Assembly (NCBI GenBank): GCA_965230765.1 | Contig: CBDDLR010000001.1 | Coordinates: forward strand, 868,001 to 932,000 | Direction: 5' to 3' | DNA from: Sunxiuqinia sp965230765 | GTDB taxonomy: Bacteria > Bacteroidota > Bacteroidia > Bacteroidales > Prolixibacteraceae | Length of the DNA stretch: 64,000 bases | The notes under the pieces: model-generated | Database searches by the model: none | What the model was told of the DNA's origin: nothing | The model's input: only the letters and a program-made list of their open reading frames with translations | Program-made: the position numbers and the translations under genes | Shown: one piece after another, positions 24,811 to 33,738 of the stretch | Position numbering within the stretch: position 1 is the first letter of the stretch | How the letters are laid out: each line of letters starts with the position of its first letter

Positions 24811-26115
24811 TTACTTCGATCCTGTTTCCTCAAATTGTTTTTTAAGTAGAACATCATGCTCTAAATCTAATTTCACCTTTTTATCAAGCGGTTTGTCAAT
24901 AATGATGTTATAGTTTTCCCAAAACTCAGGATGGTAAGTATATTCCATATCCCAAAGGGAAATGTCCTTCCTTAAAAGATTTCGCCTTTTGATCCGATCG
25001 AACTCTTTTTTATCGGAGATTATGTTATTAATTAAGAGTTGAGTTTCGTTAAGGTAAATATTTTGTGAACTTTCCTTACTTGGCTGGTCATGGATTTTTC
25101 CGTAATACCCGGCATATCTCAAATAGTAGTGGTTTTTTATGTTAATGTATTGTTTTATTGAATGCCGATGAATTGTATCCTGCTTCAAATAAACTTCGGC
25201 TGGAGGTTTTACTTTGTTTATTTTAAAATATTCTGATTTTACAATGGCATAGCTCTTAATATTTACATAGATTTTTATCAAATCATATAGTTTTTGTGTA
25301 GAATATTTTACTCCAAAAAGATCTCGGTAGTCTTCTTTAATATTGATGACAACTATTGGTTCCCCTTCATATGTCGAATAGTCTGAAATCGAAAAACTGT
25401 AGTAGTCATCTTTTAATAAATCCTTCAAAATTTTGACACTTGTATAATCTGCATATTGTAGTGATAAATAGATAGGATTACTATCATCCCAACCAAAAAA
25501 CGCTTTCTTAATTTTATAAATAAGTTTTCCTTGAAGTTTTGAATAATTTAGACTATTCCTTATTTCAACAACTTTTACTCGATCTCTATATTTCTTTTTG
25601 GAAAGCTCATCTTTCTCAACATTAATTGCTGCTTCTGTTAAGCGTGTATTTTCATTGTTCCAAATATTATATACTCGATCTCTGATAAAACCCTCCATAA
25701 AATAAGGTTTCTTATTGTAATTTCTTCTCAGATTCTTAATAACAAGTTTCAACAGTTCTTCTGCATCTTTTGGCTTTGGAGTAATAACAACCTCAGCTAT
25801 CGAATATGTTAAAGGTTCCAGATGTACTATAAAACTATCCCGAATATGTGATAGAAGTATTGAATCGTTTTTATATCCCAAGCAAGATATAACAAGCTCA
25901 TTATCTTTAAGACTATCTGGATAATTCAAAATAAACTCTCCCGCTATGTTCGAGCATGTACCTAAATATGATCCTTTAATCGAAATATTTGCAAACTGAA
26001 CATTATCTCTTGTATTACTATCTAACACTCGCCCGTATAATCTCTCATATTGTGCTGAAGAACTTAGTGCCAAAAATTCAATAAAAACGATTACTAAAAT
26101 TATTAGTCTTAACAT
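24811..26115 (-). CDS. Secreted CarboxypepD_reg-like protein of unknown function
   Basis: A 434-residue exported protein. The signal peptide ends at SSA/Q (about residue 21). Residues about 25-110 form a carboxypeptidase regulatory-like beta-sandwich (LYGRVLDSNTRDNVQFANI, ISCLGYKNDSI), ending in the VVITPK linker that often leads to a plug or barrel in Bacteroidota receptors. Here the remainder (about 115-434) is a mixed alpha/beta region without a plug or barrel, similar in layout to other CarboxypepD_reg-like hypothetical proteins. AT-rich and Lys/Asn/Tyr-rich compared with its neighbours. It precedes the membrane-protein gene at 24156. Confidence 0.75.
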   Translation of the reverse strand: MLRLIILVIVFIEFLALSSSAQYERLYGRVLDSNTRDNVQFANISIKGSYLGTCSNIAGEFILNYPDSLKDNELVISCLGYKNDSILLSHIRDSFIVHLEPLTYSIAEVVITPKPKDAEELLKLVIKNLRRNYNKKPYFMEGFIRDRVYNIWNNENTRLTEAAINVEKDELSKKKYRDRVKVVEIRNSLNYSKLQGKLIYKIKKAFFGWDDSNPIYLSLQYADYTSVKILKDLLKDDYYSFSISDYSTYEGEPIVVINIKEDYRDLFGVKYSTQKLYDLIKIYVNIKSYAIVKSEYFKINKVKPPAEVYLKQDTIHRHSIKQYINIKNHYYLRYAGYYGKIHDQPSKESSQNIYLNETQLLINNIISDKKEFDRIKRRNLLRKDISLWDMEYTYHPEFWENYNIIIDKPLDKKVKLDLEHDVLLKKQFEETGSK

Positions 26116-26278
26116 GATAATGTTTTTGAGAAGGTGGATCTACATGAACAAACTTAATATATTTGATTTCATAAAGACAGGCGATAACTTCTGCTCTTGA
26201 GCATAACAATGACTTTTGATGTTTTCAAAATCATTTGACAGTTAACTATTTACTAATCCGAAAACTCAATTAATTGTT

Positions 26279-26286
26279 TATCTTTG
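26279..26286 (+). promoter_or_regulatory. -7 promoter element for era
   Basis: TATCTTTG matches the TAnnTTTG consensus and lies 32 bases before the era start. No TTG at the expected -33 spacing is seen. Confidence 0.55.
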
Positions 26287-26318
26287 CACCGCTTTTTTAA
26301 AGAGGAATTTTATACAGC

Positions 26319-27203
26319 ATGGCACACAAATCAGGTTTTGTAAATATTATTGGGAATCCAAATGTCGGTAAATCAACCATTATGAATGCGTTGGTGGGTG
26401 AGCGTTTATCAATTATTACACAAAAAATGCAAACGACACGCCACCGGATCAAAGGTATTGTGAGTGGTGAAGATTTTCAAATTGTGTATTCTGACACACC
26501 GGGGATTCTAAAACCAAATTACAAACTTCAGGAATCCATGATGAAGTATGTAAACACAGCGCTGATCGATGCCGATGTGATTTTGTATGTAACCGACGTT
26601 GTTGAAAAGCCTGACAAAAACGAAGAGTACCTGGAGAAAATCCGCAAGTCGAATGCCCCAGTTATTGTACTGATTAACAAAATCGATTTATCGTCTCAGG
26701 GAGAGGTTATGGAGATGTATGAATACTGGAAGAATCTTCTTCCAGCAGCCGATGTTTTTGCTATTTCAGCAACTGAACGTTTTAACATTGCACCTATTTT
26801 TGATCGGATTCTGGAATTGCTCCCGGAAGCTCCGCCATATTTTGGGAAAGATGAGCTTACAGATCGAAACGAACGGTTTTTTGTGTCAGAAATCATTCGT
26901 GAAAAAATTCTCCTTCATTACCAAAAAGAAGTTCCATATTCAATAGAAGTTGAAGTAGAAGAATTCAAGGAAGAAGAAAAGATCATTAACCTGCGTGCTA
27001 TTATTCATGTCGCCAGGGATAGTCAAAAAGGAATTATTATTGGGCATCAGGGTGCAGCATTAAAGAAAGTGGGGACCCAGGCGAGAAAGGATATGGAAGA
27101 GTTTTTTCAAAAGAAAATATTTTTACAACTGTATGTAAAAGTTGCCAAAGATTGGCGGGACAAAGACAAATCGCTGGATAACTTTGGATACGAAATGCAG
27201 TAA
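26319..27203 (+). CDS. era: GTPase Era
   Basis: A 294-residue GTPase that binds the 3' end of 16S rRNA during 30S maturation. G1 is GNPNVGKST (12-20), G3 DTPG in SDTPGILKP, G4 NKID. A C-terminal KH domain carries the IIGHQGAALKKVGTQAR loop (about 245-262). Length is normal. der begins 37 bases downstream, so the two ribosome-assembly GTPases are probably co-transcribed from the TATCTTTG element at 26279. Confidence 0.96.
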   Translation: MAHKSGFVNIIGNPNVGKSTIMNALVGERLSIITQKMQTTRHRIKGIVSGEDFQIVYSDTPGILKPNYKLQESMMKYVNTALIDADVILYVTDVVEKPDKNEEYLEKIRKSNAPVIVLINKIDLSSQGEVMEMYEYWKNLLPAADVFAISATERFNIAPIFDRILELLPEAPPYFGKDELTDRNERFFVSEIIREKILLHYQKEVPYSIEVEVEEFKEEEKIINLRAIIHVARDSQKGIIIGHQGAALKKVGTQARKDMEEFFQKKIFLQLYVKVAKDWRDKDKSLDNFGYEMQ

Positions 27204-27240
27204 CAATTGGGAAAAAGGAACAAGAAAAAAGGAGAAAAGA

Positions 27241-28548
27241 ATGAGTAATATAGTCGCCATAGTAGGAAGGCCAAATGTAGGTAAATCAACATTGTTTAAT
27301 CGATTGACTGAAAGCCGTAAGGCCATAGTTGATGAAACAGCAGGTGTGACCCGTGACCGCAATTACGGCAAGTCGGTTTGGAACGGAGTGGATTTTTCGG
27401 TGATTGACACAGGTGGTTATGTGGTTAATTCTGATGATGTGTTTGAAGGAGAAATCCGCAAGCAGGTTCACCTGGCCATTGATGAAGCTGATGTAATTGT
27501 GTTTGCTGTTGATGTTGAAGGAGGAATCACCGATTTAGATCAGGAGGTTGCTCAAATTCTGAGAAAACAGAAAAAGCCTGTTTTTCTGGCAGTGAATAAA
27601 GTGGACAATAACGCTCGTATTTTGGATGCTCAGGAATTTTATGGGTTGGGATTAGGCGAACTATTCTGCATATCAGCAATGAACGGTAGCGGAACAGGTG
27701 AATTACTTGATGCTGTTGTTGACAGTTTCCCGAAAGATAAAAAAGTTGAAGAAGAGGAAGGTATTCCAAAATTCGCAGTAGTGGGACGTCCAAATGTGGG
27801 GAAATCATCATTCATTAATGCATTGATTGGAGAAGAACGAAACATAGTTACTGATGTAGCAGGCACTACCCGCGACGCAATAAATACACGATACAATAAA
27901 TACGGCCACGACTTCTACCTGGTTGACACAGCCGGACTCCGTAAAAAAGGAAAAGTTAACGAAGACCTTGAATTTTACTCTGTGCTTCGTTCGGTTCGTA
28001 CCATTGAAGAATCGGATGTAATCATGTTGCTGATTGACGCCACCCGTGGTGTTGAAGCACAAGATCTGAACATCTTCAACCTGGCCATCCGGAATAAAAA
28101 AGGGGTGGTTATTTTGGTCAACAAATGGGATTTGATTGAAAAAGACAATGCTTCTGTCAATAAATTCACTGAGCAAATCAAAGAACGCATTGCCCCATTT
28201 ACCGATGTGCCTGTTGTTTTCATGTCTGCTTTATCGAAACAACGTATTTTTAAAGCACTTGAAGAAGCTGTTGTGGTATTTGAAAACCGTAAACAAAAAC
28301 TAAAAACTTCGGCATTGAATGAAGTTCTTTTGGAAGCCATTGAAAAATACCCACCTCCTTCCATCAAAGGGAAATATATAAAAATCAAGTACGTAACGCA
28401 GTTGCCAAGTCCAACGCCTTCGTTTGCTTTATTTGCCAACCTGCCACAGTACATCAAAGATCCATACCGCCGCTACATTGAAAACCAAATTCGAGAGAAT
28501 TTTGAATTTTGCGGGGTTCCAATTCAAATATTTTTCAGGAAGAAGTAA
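27241..28548 (+). CDS. der: Double-domain GTPase Der (EngA)
   Basis: A 435-residue GTPase of 50S assembly with two tandem G domains, GRPNVGKST (9-17) and GRPNVGKSS (182-190), followed by a KH-like domain ending VPIQIFFRKK. Both domains keep G3 (DTGG, DTAG) and G4 (NKVD, NKWD). The frame is open from 27142 inside era, but the ATG at 27241, after an AAAGGAGAAAAGA purine tract, gives the canonical N-terminus MSNIVAIVGRPN. Confidence 0.96.
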   Translation: MSNIVAIVGRPNVGKSTLFNRLTESRKAIVDETAGVTRDRNYGKSVWNGVDFSVIDTGGYVVNSDDVFEGEIRKQVHLAIDEADVIVFAVDVEGGITDLDQEVAQILRKQKKPVFLAVNKVDNNARILDAQEFYGLGLGELFCISAMNGSGTGELLDAVVDSFPKDKKVEEEEGIPKFAVVGRPNVGKSSFINALIGEERNIVTDVAGTTRDAINTRYNKYGHDFYLVDTAGLRKKGKVNEDLEFYSVLRSVRTIEESDVIMLLIDATRGVEAQDLNIFNLAIRNKKGVVILVNKWDLIEKDNASVNKFTEQIKERIAPFTDVPVVFMSALSKQRIFKALEEAVVVFENRKQKLKTSALNEVLLEAIEKYPPPSIKGKYIKIKYVTQLPSPTPSFALFANLPQYIKDPYRRYIENQIRENFEFCGVPIQIFFRKK

Positions 28549-28551
28549 AAA

Positions 28552-29904
28552 CTATTTTTGGTGTTTTTGAATAATTTCTTCAAAAACATTTAGGAGATAG
28601 TTTCCTAAATATGAAACTATCGTAGTAATCTCATCCTCATCAAAATAATCATCATATCTTTTTGATATATGTTTTTTGATGCCATTTCCTTGAATTTCAT
28701 ATACAAATTCATCAAATGAAAGGGAGAATCTAAATCCTTTAAAATTTAATGATTTAGTTACATTCACAACTCCTTGATAAACACAATCAAAAATGATTGA
28801 TGAAAATGTTTTATCAAATTTAAGCTCCATGCCTTCAATTGTAGAAATTGTTTTTGTAAAATCATTACTGTGTACATGATGATTTTTTATATAGATATGT
28901 ACTTCTCTTGCTTTTGATAAAGCATCAAATTCTTTCAGTTTTTTTTCAAGTGCTATTAATAACGGTTTAATACTTTTTTCAAGAACATCTTTAACTGCTT
29001 CAGGTGTTTTCTTTACTTTTACTTTTGAATTAACATCCTCCCCTAATCTCTTTTTGAGCAATTGCAGTTTTTTATCTAAATCATCAGGGTCTTCAATATC
29101 TTCACCTTTTGCACCTTTTATCATTATATTCAAAGAATTAAGCACTTGCTCGGAAACATACTCAAAAAAGAAGTCAAGGTTGCCTGCATCTGCTTGTTCC
29201 AGTGCACTATAATAATTCTCTTTTTCTTCGGTTTTAATGATTGCTGGCGGATATCCTTTTTGCATCAATATGAAATTCATAAGCAATCTTGCCAAACGGC
29301 CATTCCCATCATCAAACGGATGAATGCGTACAAAACGATAATGAAACTCGGTTGCAAAAACTATTGGATGGTCTTTCCCTGATTTAAGTTTCTCAGAATA
29401 CCAGCTAATTAAATCATTCATTTTTGCAGGAGTCTCTTCTGGCTCTGAAAACCGGAAAATTTCACCAGTTTTTGTTTTTACATGGTTCGGAGATGTTTTA
29501 TACTGACCTATTTTAACCCACTTTTTAACCTTTTCGCCATCTTCAGTAATCCCATCAACTTGGTAAGGTTCTTTTAATATTAGTTTATGTAGTTCACGAA
29601 CAAAATTCTCATTCAACGGTCTTTCTTGCTTTACAACTTCTTCAATATACTTAATAGCTTCATCATGTCCCGTCATTTCCAAGTGGTCACGCAAAGGTTT
29701 TGCCTGTGCGGTATGTCCAAAAAGTAGGAGTGCCTTTGTTTCCCCATAGGTAAGCGTATTCCCCTCAATATTTGTTGAATTATAATTCCAATCCAGCCTG
29801 AATTTCTGCATAATCTTTTGTTCTATTTCTGTAGAAAGCGGCCTTATTTCATCAAGTTGCAATTTGAGACCTGTAGCTATTTCTAAATTTTCGAGAAGTG
29901 CCAT
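28552..29904 (-). CDS. Fic-domain AMPylase-type protein, class II
   Basis: A 450-residue Fic protein. The catalytic loop HPFDDGNGRLAR (195-206) is intact, so nucleotide (usually AMP) transfer to a target hydroxyl is plausible. An inhibitory helix motif S-x-x-x-E-G (S43-T-N-I-E47-G48) lies N-terminal to the Fic core, defining a class II protein whose Glu blocks productive ATP binding. The C-terminal half (about 265-450), where a winged helix is common, instead has a Lys/Glu-rich helical stretch and an alpha/beta region I do not recognise. No antitoxin partner is adjacent. It converges on der with a 3-base gap. AT-rich; gain by transfer is possible. Confidence 0.88.
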   Translation of the reverse strand: MALLENLEIATGLKLQLDEIRPLSTEIEQKIMQKFRLDWNYNSTNIEGNTLTYGETKALLLFGHTAQAKPLRDHLEMTGHDEAIKYIEEVVKQERPLNENFVRELHKLILKEPYQVDGITEDGEKVKKWVKIGQYKTSPNHVKTKTGEIFRFSEPEETPAKMNDLISWYSEKLKSGKDHPIVFATEFHYRFVRIHPFDDGNGRLARLLMNFILMQKGYPPAIIKTEEKENYYSALEQADAGNLDFFFEYVSEQVLNSLNIMIKGAKGEDIEDPDDLDKKLQLLKKRLGEDVNSKVKVKKTPEAVKDVLEKSIKPLLIALEKKLKEFDALSKAREVHIYIKNHHVHSNDFTKTISTIEGMELKFDKTFSSIIFDCVYQGVVNVTKSLNFKGFRFSLSFDEFVYEIQGNGIKKHISKRYDDYFDEDEITTIVSYLGNYLLNVFEEIIQKHQK

Positions 29905-30009
29905 TAAACAAGTTTTTTGATTCGATTTAAGTAAAATTACAAATATTTTATTTCACATTGATATGCCAAGGCAAACCAACATTAAGCGATCATTATTATA
30001 GATTTAATT

Positions 30010-30029
30010 AATATGCTCCGCAGCATATT
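30010..30029. promoter_or_regulatory. Inverted repeat AATATGCT-CCGC-AGCATATT upstream of sulP
   Basis: Perfect 8-base arms with a 4-base centre. It ends 15 bases before the candidate -7 element TACTTTTG (30045-30052), so it would cover the -20 to -40 region of the sulP promoter. It could be an operator; a T-run after it also allows a hairpin, but no plus-strand gene lies upstream to terminate. Confidence 0.5.
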
Positions 30030-30044
30030 TTTTGAATTTAAACG

Positions 30045-30052
30045 TACTTTTG
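30045..30052 (+). promoter_or_regulatory. -7 promoter element for the SulP transporter
   Basis: TACTTTTG matches TAnnTTTG, 22 bases before the start codon. Confidence 0.5.
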
Positions 30053-30074
30053 CGCTCTGAAAAAATAAAAGCAC

Positions 30075-31664
30075 ATGAAGTTTGAATTTAAGTTTATTGA
30101 CCGAAAGCAGGGAAGTGTAAAAGATGACGTTTTATCGGGCTTAACTGTTTCATTGGCACTGGTGCCCGAAGCGGTTGCGTTTGCCTTTGTTGCTGGTGTT
30201 TCCCCAATTGTTGGCTTGTACGGAGCGTTTATGATGGGGATCATCACCTCCATTTTAGGTGGTCGTCCCGGCATGATCTCCGGAGCAACTGGCGCAATGG
30301 CAGTAGTAATGGTAAGTCTTGTAAAACAAGGGAATGAAATGGCCGGAGGTGAAATGATGGGGCTTCAATACTTGTTTGCTACACTTGTATTGGTCGGAAT
30401 TATTCAGATGAGTGCAGGTTTTTTAAGGCTTGGGAAATTCATTCGTCTCGTACCCCACTCAGTAATGATGGGTTTTGTAAACGGACTGGCCATTGTTATT
30501 TTCCTTTCTCAATTAAACATGTTTAAATCAGGAGGTGAGTGGTTAAGCGGAACACCTCTTTACACCATGCTGGCTTTGGTTGCCGGAACCATGCTGATCA
30601 TGATCGTTTTACCCAAAATCAGCAAAGCTATTCCTGCCGCATTAGTGGGGATCCTAATAACTTCAGCAGTGGTTATTTTTGGTGGAATTGAAACAGAAAC
30701 CGTTAAAAGTTTCATTCAGGCTGGCGGTGGAAGTGGCATCAAAGCAGGACTGCCCAGCTTCAATATGCCTATCATTCCCTTCAACTTTGAAACCATTCAG
30801 TTCATCTTTCCTTATGCCCTGATTTTGTCTGCCGTTGGGTTGATTGAATCACTAATGACCATGAACCTGGTTGATGAGCTTACCGAAACCCGTGGTAGTG
30901 GTAATCGGGAGTGCGTGGCACAGGGAGCTGCTAACTTTGTTAATGGATTTTTTGGCGGAATGGGCGGATGTGCGATGATTGGACAAAGTATCATCAACAT
31001 CAAATCTGGCGGACGTAACAGGTTGTCAGGTATTGTTGCAGCTGTTTCATTGCTTGCGTTCATTCTGTTTGCTTCTTCATATATTGAAATGGTCCCCATT
31101 GCTGCGTTGGTTGCGGTAATGTTTATGGTGGTTATCGGAACTTTTGCCTGGAGTACATTCAAAATCATCAATAAAATACCAATCCCCGATGTAATCGTAA
31201 TTGCGTTAGTAACCATTCTTACCGTGATATTCGACCTGGCTATAGCTGTAATTGCCGGTGTGATTGTGTCTGCACTGGTTTTTGCCTGGGAAAATGCCAT
31301 CCGGATTCGTGCTAAAAAACGAGTTGATGAACACGGGATCAAACACTACGAAATTTATGGCCCCCTCTTCTTTGGATCAACAGCCATGTTCAACTCTAAA
31401 TTTGAAGTTCAGGACGACCCAAATGAAGTTATTATTGACTTCAAAGATTCACGGATTATGGACCAATCAGCAATTGAAGCGATTAATAAGTTGGCCGAGC
31501 GTTACCAAAAAGCGGGTAAAACTATTCACCTACGCCATTTGAGCAAAGACTGCATTAAATTAATTAGACGTGCTGAAAAGATTTGTGATGTGAATGTTGT
31601 GGAAGATCCAAACTATTTTGTTTCAATCGACAACTACAAAAAATTATTGGGTGAAACGCCCTAA
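30075..31664 (+). CDS. SulP-family anion transporter with STAS domain
   Basis: A 529-residue SLC26/SulP transporter. The hydrophobic core (about 20-400) begins with the sulP signature DVLSGLTVSLALVPEAVAFA and contains many helices. A cytoplasmic STAS domain (about 425-520) includes IIDFKDSRIMDQSAIEAI. Members carry sulfate, bicarbonate or other anions, usually with Na+ or H+; the substrate is not readable here. It stands alone between the divergent Fic gene and a strong terminator; the inverted repeat at 30010 may regulate it. Confidence 0.9.
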   Translation: MKFEFKFIDRKQGSVKDDVLSGLTVSLALVPEAVAFAFVAGVSPIVGLYGAFMMGIITSILGGRPGMISGATGAMAVVMVSLVKQGNEMAGGEMMGLQYLFATLVLVGIIQMSAGFLRLGKFIRLVPHSVMMGFVNGLAIVIFLSQLNMFKSGGEWLSGTPLYTMLALVAGTMLIMIVLPKISKAIPAALVGILITSAVVIFGGIETETVKSFIQAGGGSGIKAGLPSFNMPIIPFNFETIQFIFPYALILSAVGLIESLMTMNLVDELTETRGSGNRECVAQGAANFVNGFFGGMGGCAMIGQSIINIKSGGRNRLSGIVAAVSLLAFILFASSYIEMVPIAALVAVMFMVVIGTFAWSTFKIINKIPIPDVIVIALVTILTVIFDLAIAVIAGVIVSALVFAWENAIRIRAKKRVDEHGIKHYEIYGPLFFGSTAMFNSKFEVQDDPNEVIIDFKDSRIMDQSAIEAINKLAERYQKAGKTIHLRHLSKDCIKLIRRAEKICDVNVVEDPNYFVSIDNYKKLLGETP

Positions 31665-31687
31665 ACCAAATTTACGATATTGATTTT

Positions 31688-31713
31688 AAGCCCGGTTCTC
31701 CCCGGGCTTTTTT
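31688..31713. terminator. Terminator between convergent sulP and AIM24-like gene
   Basis: AAGCCCGG (31688-31695), 6-base loop, CCGGGCTT (31702-31709), then T-run. G/C-rich and well placed after the sulP stop codon. Confidence 0.9.
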
Positions 31714-31719
31714 ATGCGT

Positions 31720-32487
31720 TTAATCTTGTAAAAACTGATTGAGTAATCCGCCTGATTCTTTACGTTGATTACCTCCGCCTGGTGACAATTCTGCAATTAA
31801 CTTACGAATTGGCATGGATTGTAACCAAACTTTCCCTGTGCCACGCAGAGTTGCCAGGAAAATTCCTTCTCCCCCAAAAATCATAGAACGTAAACCTCCG
31901 GCCTGCTCAACACTAAAGTCAACCGATGGCTCATAAGCCACAATACATCCGGTATCAACACGTAGTACTTCATTGTTTAGCTGGCGTTCAATTACGGTTC
32001 CCCCGGCATGTACAAATGCTTTACCATCGCCAAGCAGTTGTTGCATAATAAAACCTTCACCACCAAAGAAGCCGGCACCCAGTCGTTTGTTAAATGTTAT
32101 AGAAATTTTTGTGCCCAGTGCTGCACACAAAAAAGCATCTTTTTGTACGATGATTTTCCCGCCCATCGAAGCTAAATCCATTGGAATAATGGTGCCCGGA
32201 TAAGGAGCAGAAAATGCCACATGCTTTTTTCCCCAACCCTGGTTTGCAAAATGGGTAAGAAAAAGTGATTCACCAGTAATCACCCTTGAACCAGCAGAAA
32301 GTAGTTTGTCGAAAAAACCAGCCCGCGGGTTGGAGCCATCGCCCAGCTTGGTTTCAAAGCTGATACCGTCTTCCATGTAAAGCATCGCCCCAGCTTCAGC
32401 AATTACGGTTTCTCCAGGGTCTAGTTCTACTTCTACCAATTGTACATCGTGCCCTATAATTTTGTAGTCAATTTCGTGTGATTGCAT
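31720..32487 (-). CDS. AIM24/TIGR00266-family protein
   Basis: A 255-residue cytosolic beta-rich protein of the AIM24 (DUF124) family. It begins QSHEIDYKIIGHDVQLVEVELDPGETVIAEAGAM (first residues shown in part), followed by Gly-rich turns (GGKIIVQKDAFLC, GGEGFIMQQLLGDG) and ending in the Gly-rich tail ELSPGGGNQ. The family forms a trimeric tryptophan-RNA-binding-attenuator-like fold; bacterial function is unknown. Monocistronic, convergent with sulP. Confidence 0.86.
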   Translation of the reverse strand: MQSHEIDYKIIGHDVQLVEVELDPGETVIAEAGAMLYMEDGISFETKLGDGSNPRAGFFDKLLSAGSRVITGESLFLTHFANQGWGKKHVAFSAPYPGTIIPMDLASMGGKIIVQKDAFLCAALGTKISITFNKRLGAGFFGGEGFIMQQLLGDGKAFVHAGGTVIERQLNNEVLRVDTGCIVAYEPSVDFSVEQAGGLRSMIFGGEGIFLATLRGTGKVWLQSMPIRKLIAELSPGGGNQRKESGGLLNQFLQD

Positions 32488-32620
32488 GTCTTTTGAGTTT
32501 TTAGATTAGAACTTAAAAATACAAAACAAGAGGCAGCATTCATCTGGTTTTCGATAAACAATAGAAGTTGGGAGGTGAAAAGAGAAATGAATCACCTCAA
32601 ATAAAATAACTTTGTATTGA

Positions 32621-33037
32621 ATGAAGACAAAATTTCAACATATACCTGACCTAATCGGTGAACTGATTTTTAAAACTTCGCGAAGCAGTGGCCCCGGCGG
32701 ACAACATGTAAACAAGGTGAATACACGTGTTGAACTTCGTTTTAAGATTGCTGAATCCAAGCTAATAAATGAAGAACAGAAACAAATTCTGTTGAAAAAA
32801 CTTCAATCGAAATTAAGCCAGCAGGGGGAGTTGATTGTTGTCAGTCAGAAGGGGCGTTCACAATTACAAAATAAAGAAGAAGCTATTCGTAAATTTTATG
32901 AAATAATTGAAAAAGCGTTGAAACCTGTGAAAAAAAGAACAGCAACCAAACCAACAAAGACTTCAAAGGAAAAGCGCATTCAGGAGAAAAAACAATTGAG
33001 TGAAAAGAAATCGAGACGTGGTAAAATTGATTTGTAA
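32621..33037 (+). CDS. arfB: Alternative ribosome-rescue peptidyl-tRNA hydrolase ArfB
   Basis: A 138-residue class-I-release-factor-like protein. The catalytic Gly-Gly-Gln is at 26-28 in SGPGGQHVNKVNTRVEL, and a Lys/Arg-rich tail (about 100-138, KKRTATKPTKTSKEKR) is the part that enters the empty mRNA channel of stalled ribosomes in ArfB. It lacks codon-recognition domains, as expected for ArfB and not for RF1/RF2. TAACTTTG lies at 32607-32614, only 6 bases before the ATG, so the message may have a very short leader. The YiiX-like gene starts 4 bases downstream. Confidence 0.92.
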   Translation: MKTKFQHIPDLIGELIFKTSRSSGPGGQHVNKVNTRVELRFKIAESKLINEEQKQILLKKLQSKLSQQGELIVVSQKGRSQLQNKEEAIRKFYEIIEKALKPVKKRTATKPTKTSKEKRIQEKKQLSEKKSRRGKIDL

Positions 33038-33041
33038 ACGA

Positions 33042-33680
33042 ATGAAAAAATTATCCCAAGCACTATTTATGATTGGATTACTTACGATAACATCCTGCAA
33101 ATCCATGGACGAAAACATTCAGCTTCAAAATGGTGACATCCTTTTTCGGGAAGCTGTTTCAACAAAACTATCAGAAGCAATTGATGAAGTAACGCAAATC
33201 GGTTCGGCCACACATTTCAGCCATATGGGGTTAGTGGAAATGATTGAAAACCAGCCAGCCATTTTGCATGCCAGCCCGAATGGTGGAACTTGTCGCATAT
33301 CATTGCAGGAATTTGCCAATCCCAATGGAGACAGCACAAGAGTGGTCATTTACAGATTAAAAAATGAATACAAAAACTGCATCCCTGCTGCAATTAAAAA
33401 AGCAAAAAGCATGTTGGGAAAACCTTATAATTTCAGTTACATTTTGTCGGACACATCGCACTACTGCTCTGAGTTTATTTTTAAGGCTTTTGAAAACGAC
33501 TCTATTTTTGAATTGAACCCAATGACCTTTAAAAATCCAGAAAGCGGGGAATTTCTGGAAACATGGATAAACTACTACAAAGATTTAGGAGTGGAAATTC
33601 CGGAAGGACAACCGGGTTGCAACCCAAACGGGATGGCTGTCTCTGAAAAATTAGAAAAAATTGGCAAGCTGGTTCAGTAA
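33042..33680 (+). CDS. YiiX/YebB-like NlpC/P60-superfamily lipoprotein
   Basis: A 212-residue predicted lipoprotein (Cys19 in TITSCK) with a permuted papain-like fold of the YiiX/DUF830 type: HFSHMGLVE near 64-72 carries the likely catalytic His, and SHYCSEFI near 141-148 the Cys. Members hydrolyse peptide or amide bonds; the substrate is probably cell-wall or lipid-linked but unknown. The frame is open from 33000 inside arfB, but the ATG at 33042 starts the signal peptide. It is probably co-transcribed with arfB. Confidence 0.85.
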   Translation: MKKLSQALFMIGLLTITSCKSMDENIQLQNGDILFREAVSTKLSEAIDEVTQIGSATHFSHMGLVEMIENQPAILHASPNGGTCRISLQEFANPNGDSTRVVIYRLKNEYKNCIPAAIKKAKSMLGKPYNFSYILSDTSHYCSEFIFKAFENDSIFELNPMTFKNPESGEFLETWINYYKDLGVEIPEGQPGCNPNGMAVSEKLEKIGKLVQ

Positions 33681-33738
33681 ACAAAAAAAGCTACCCGCAA
33701 TTTAACGGACAGCTTCTCATATCTATTTGGAAAATTTA

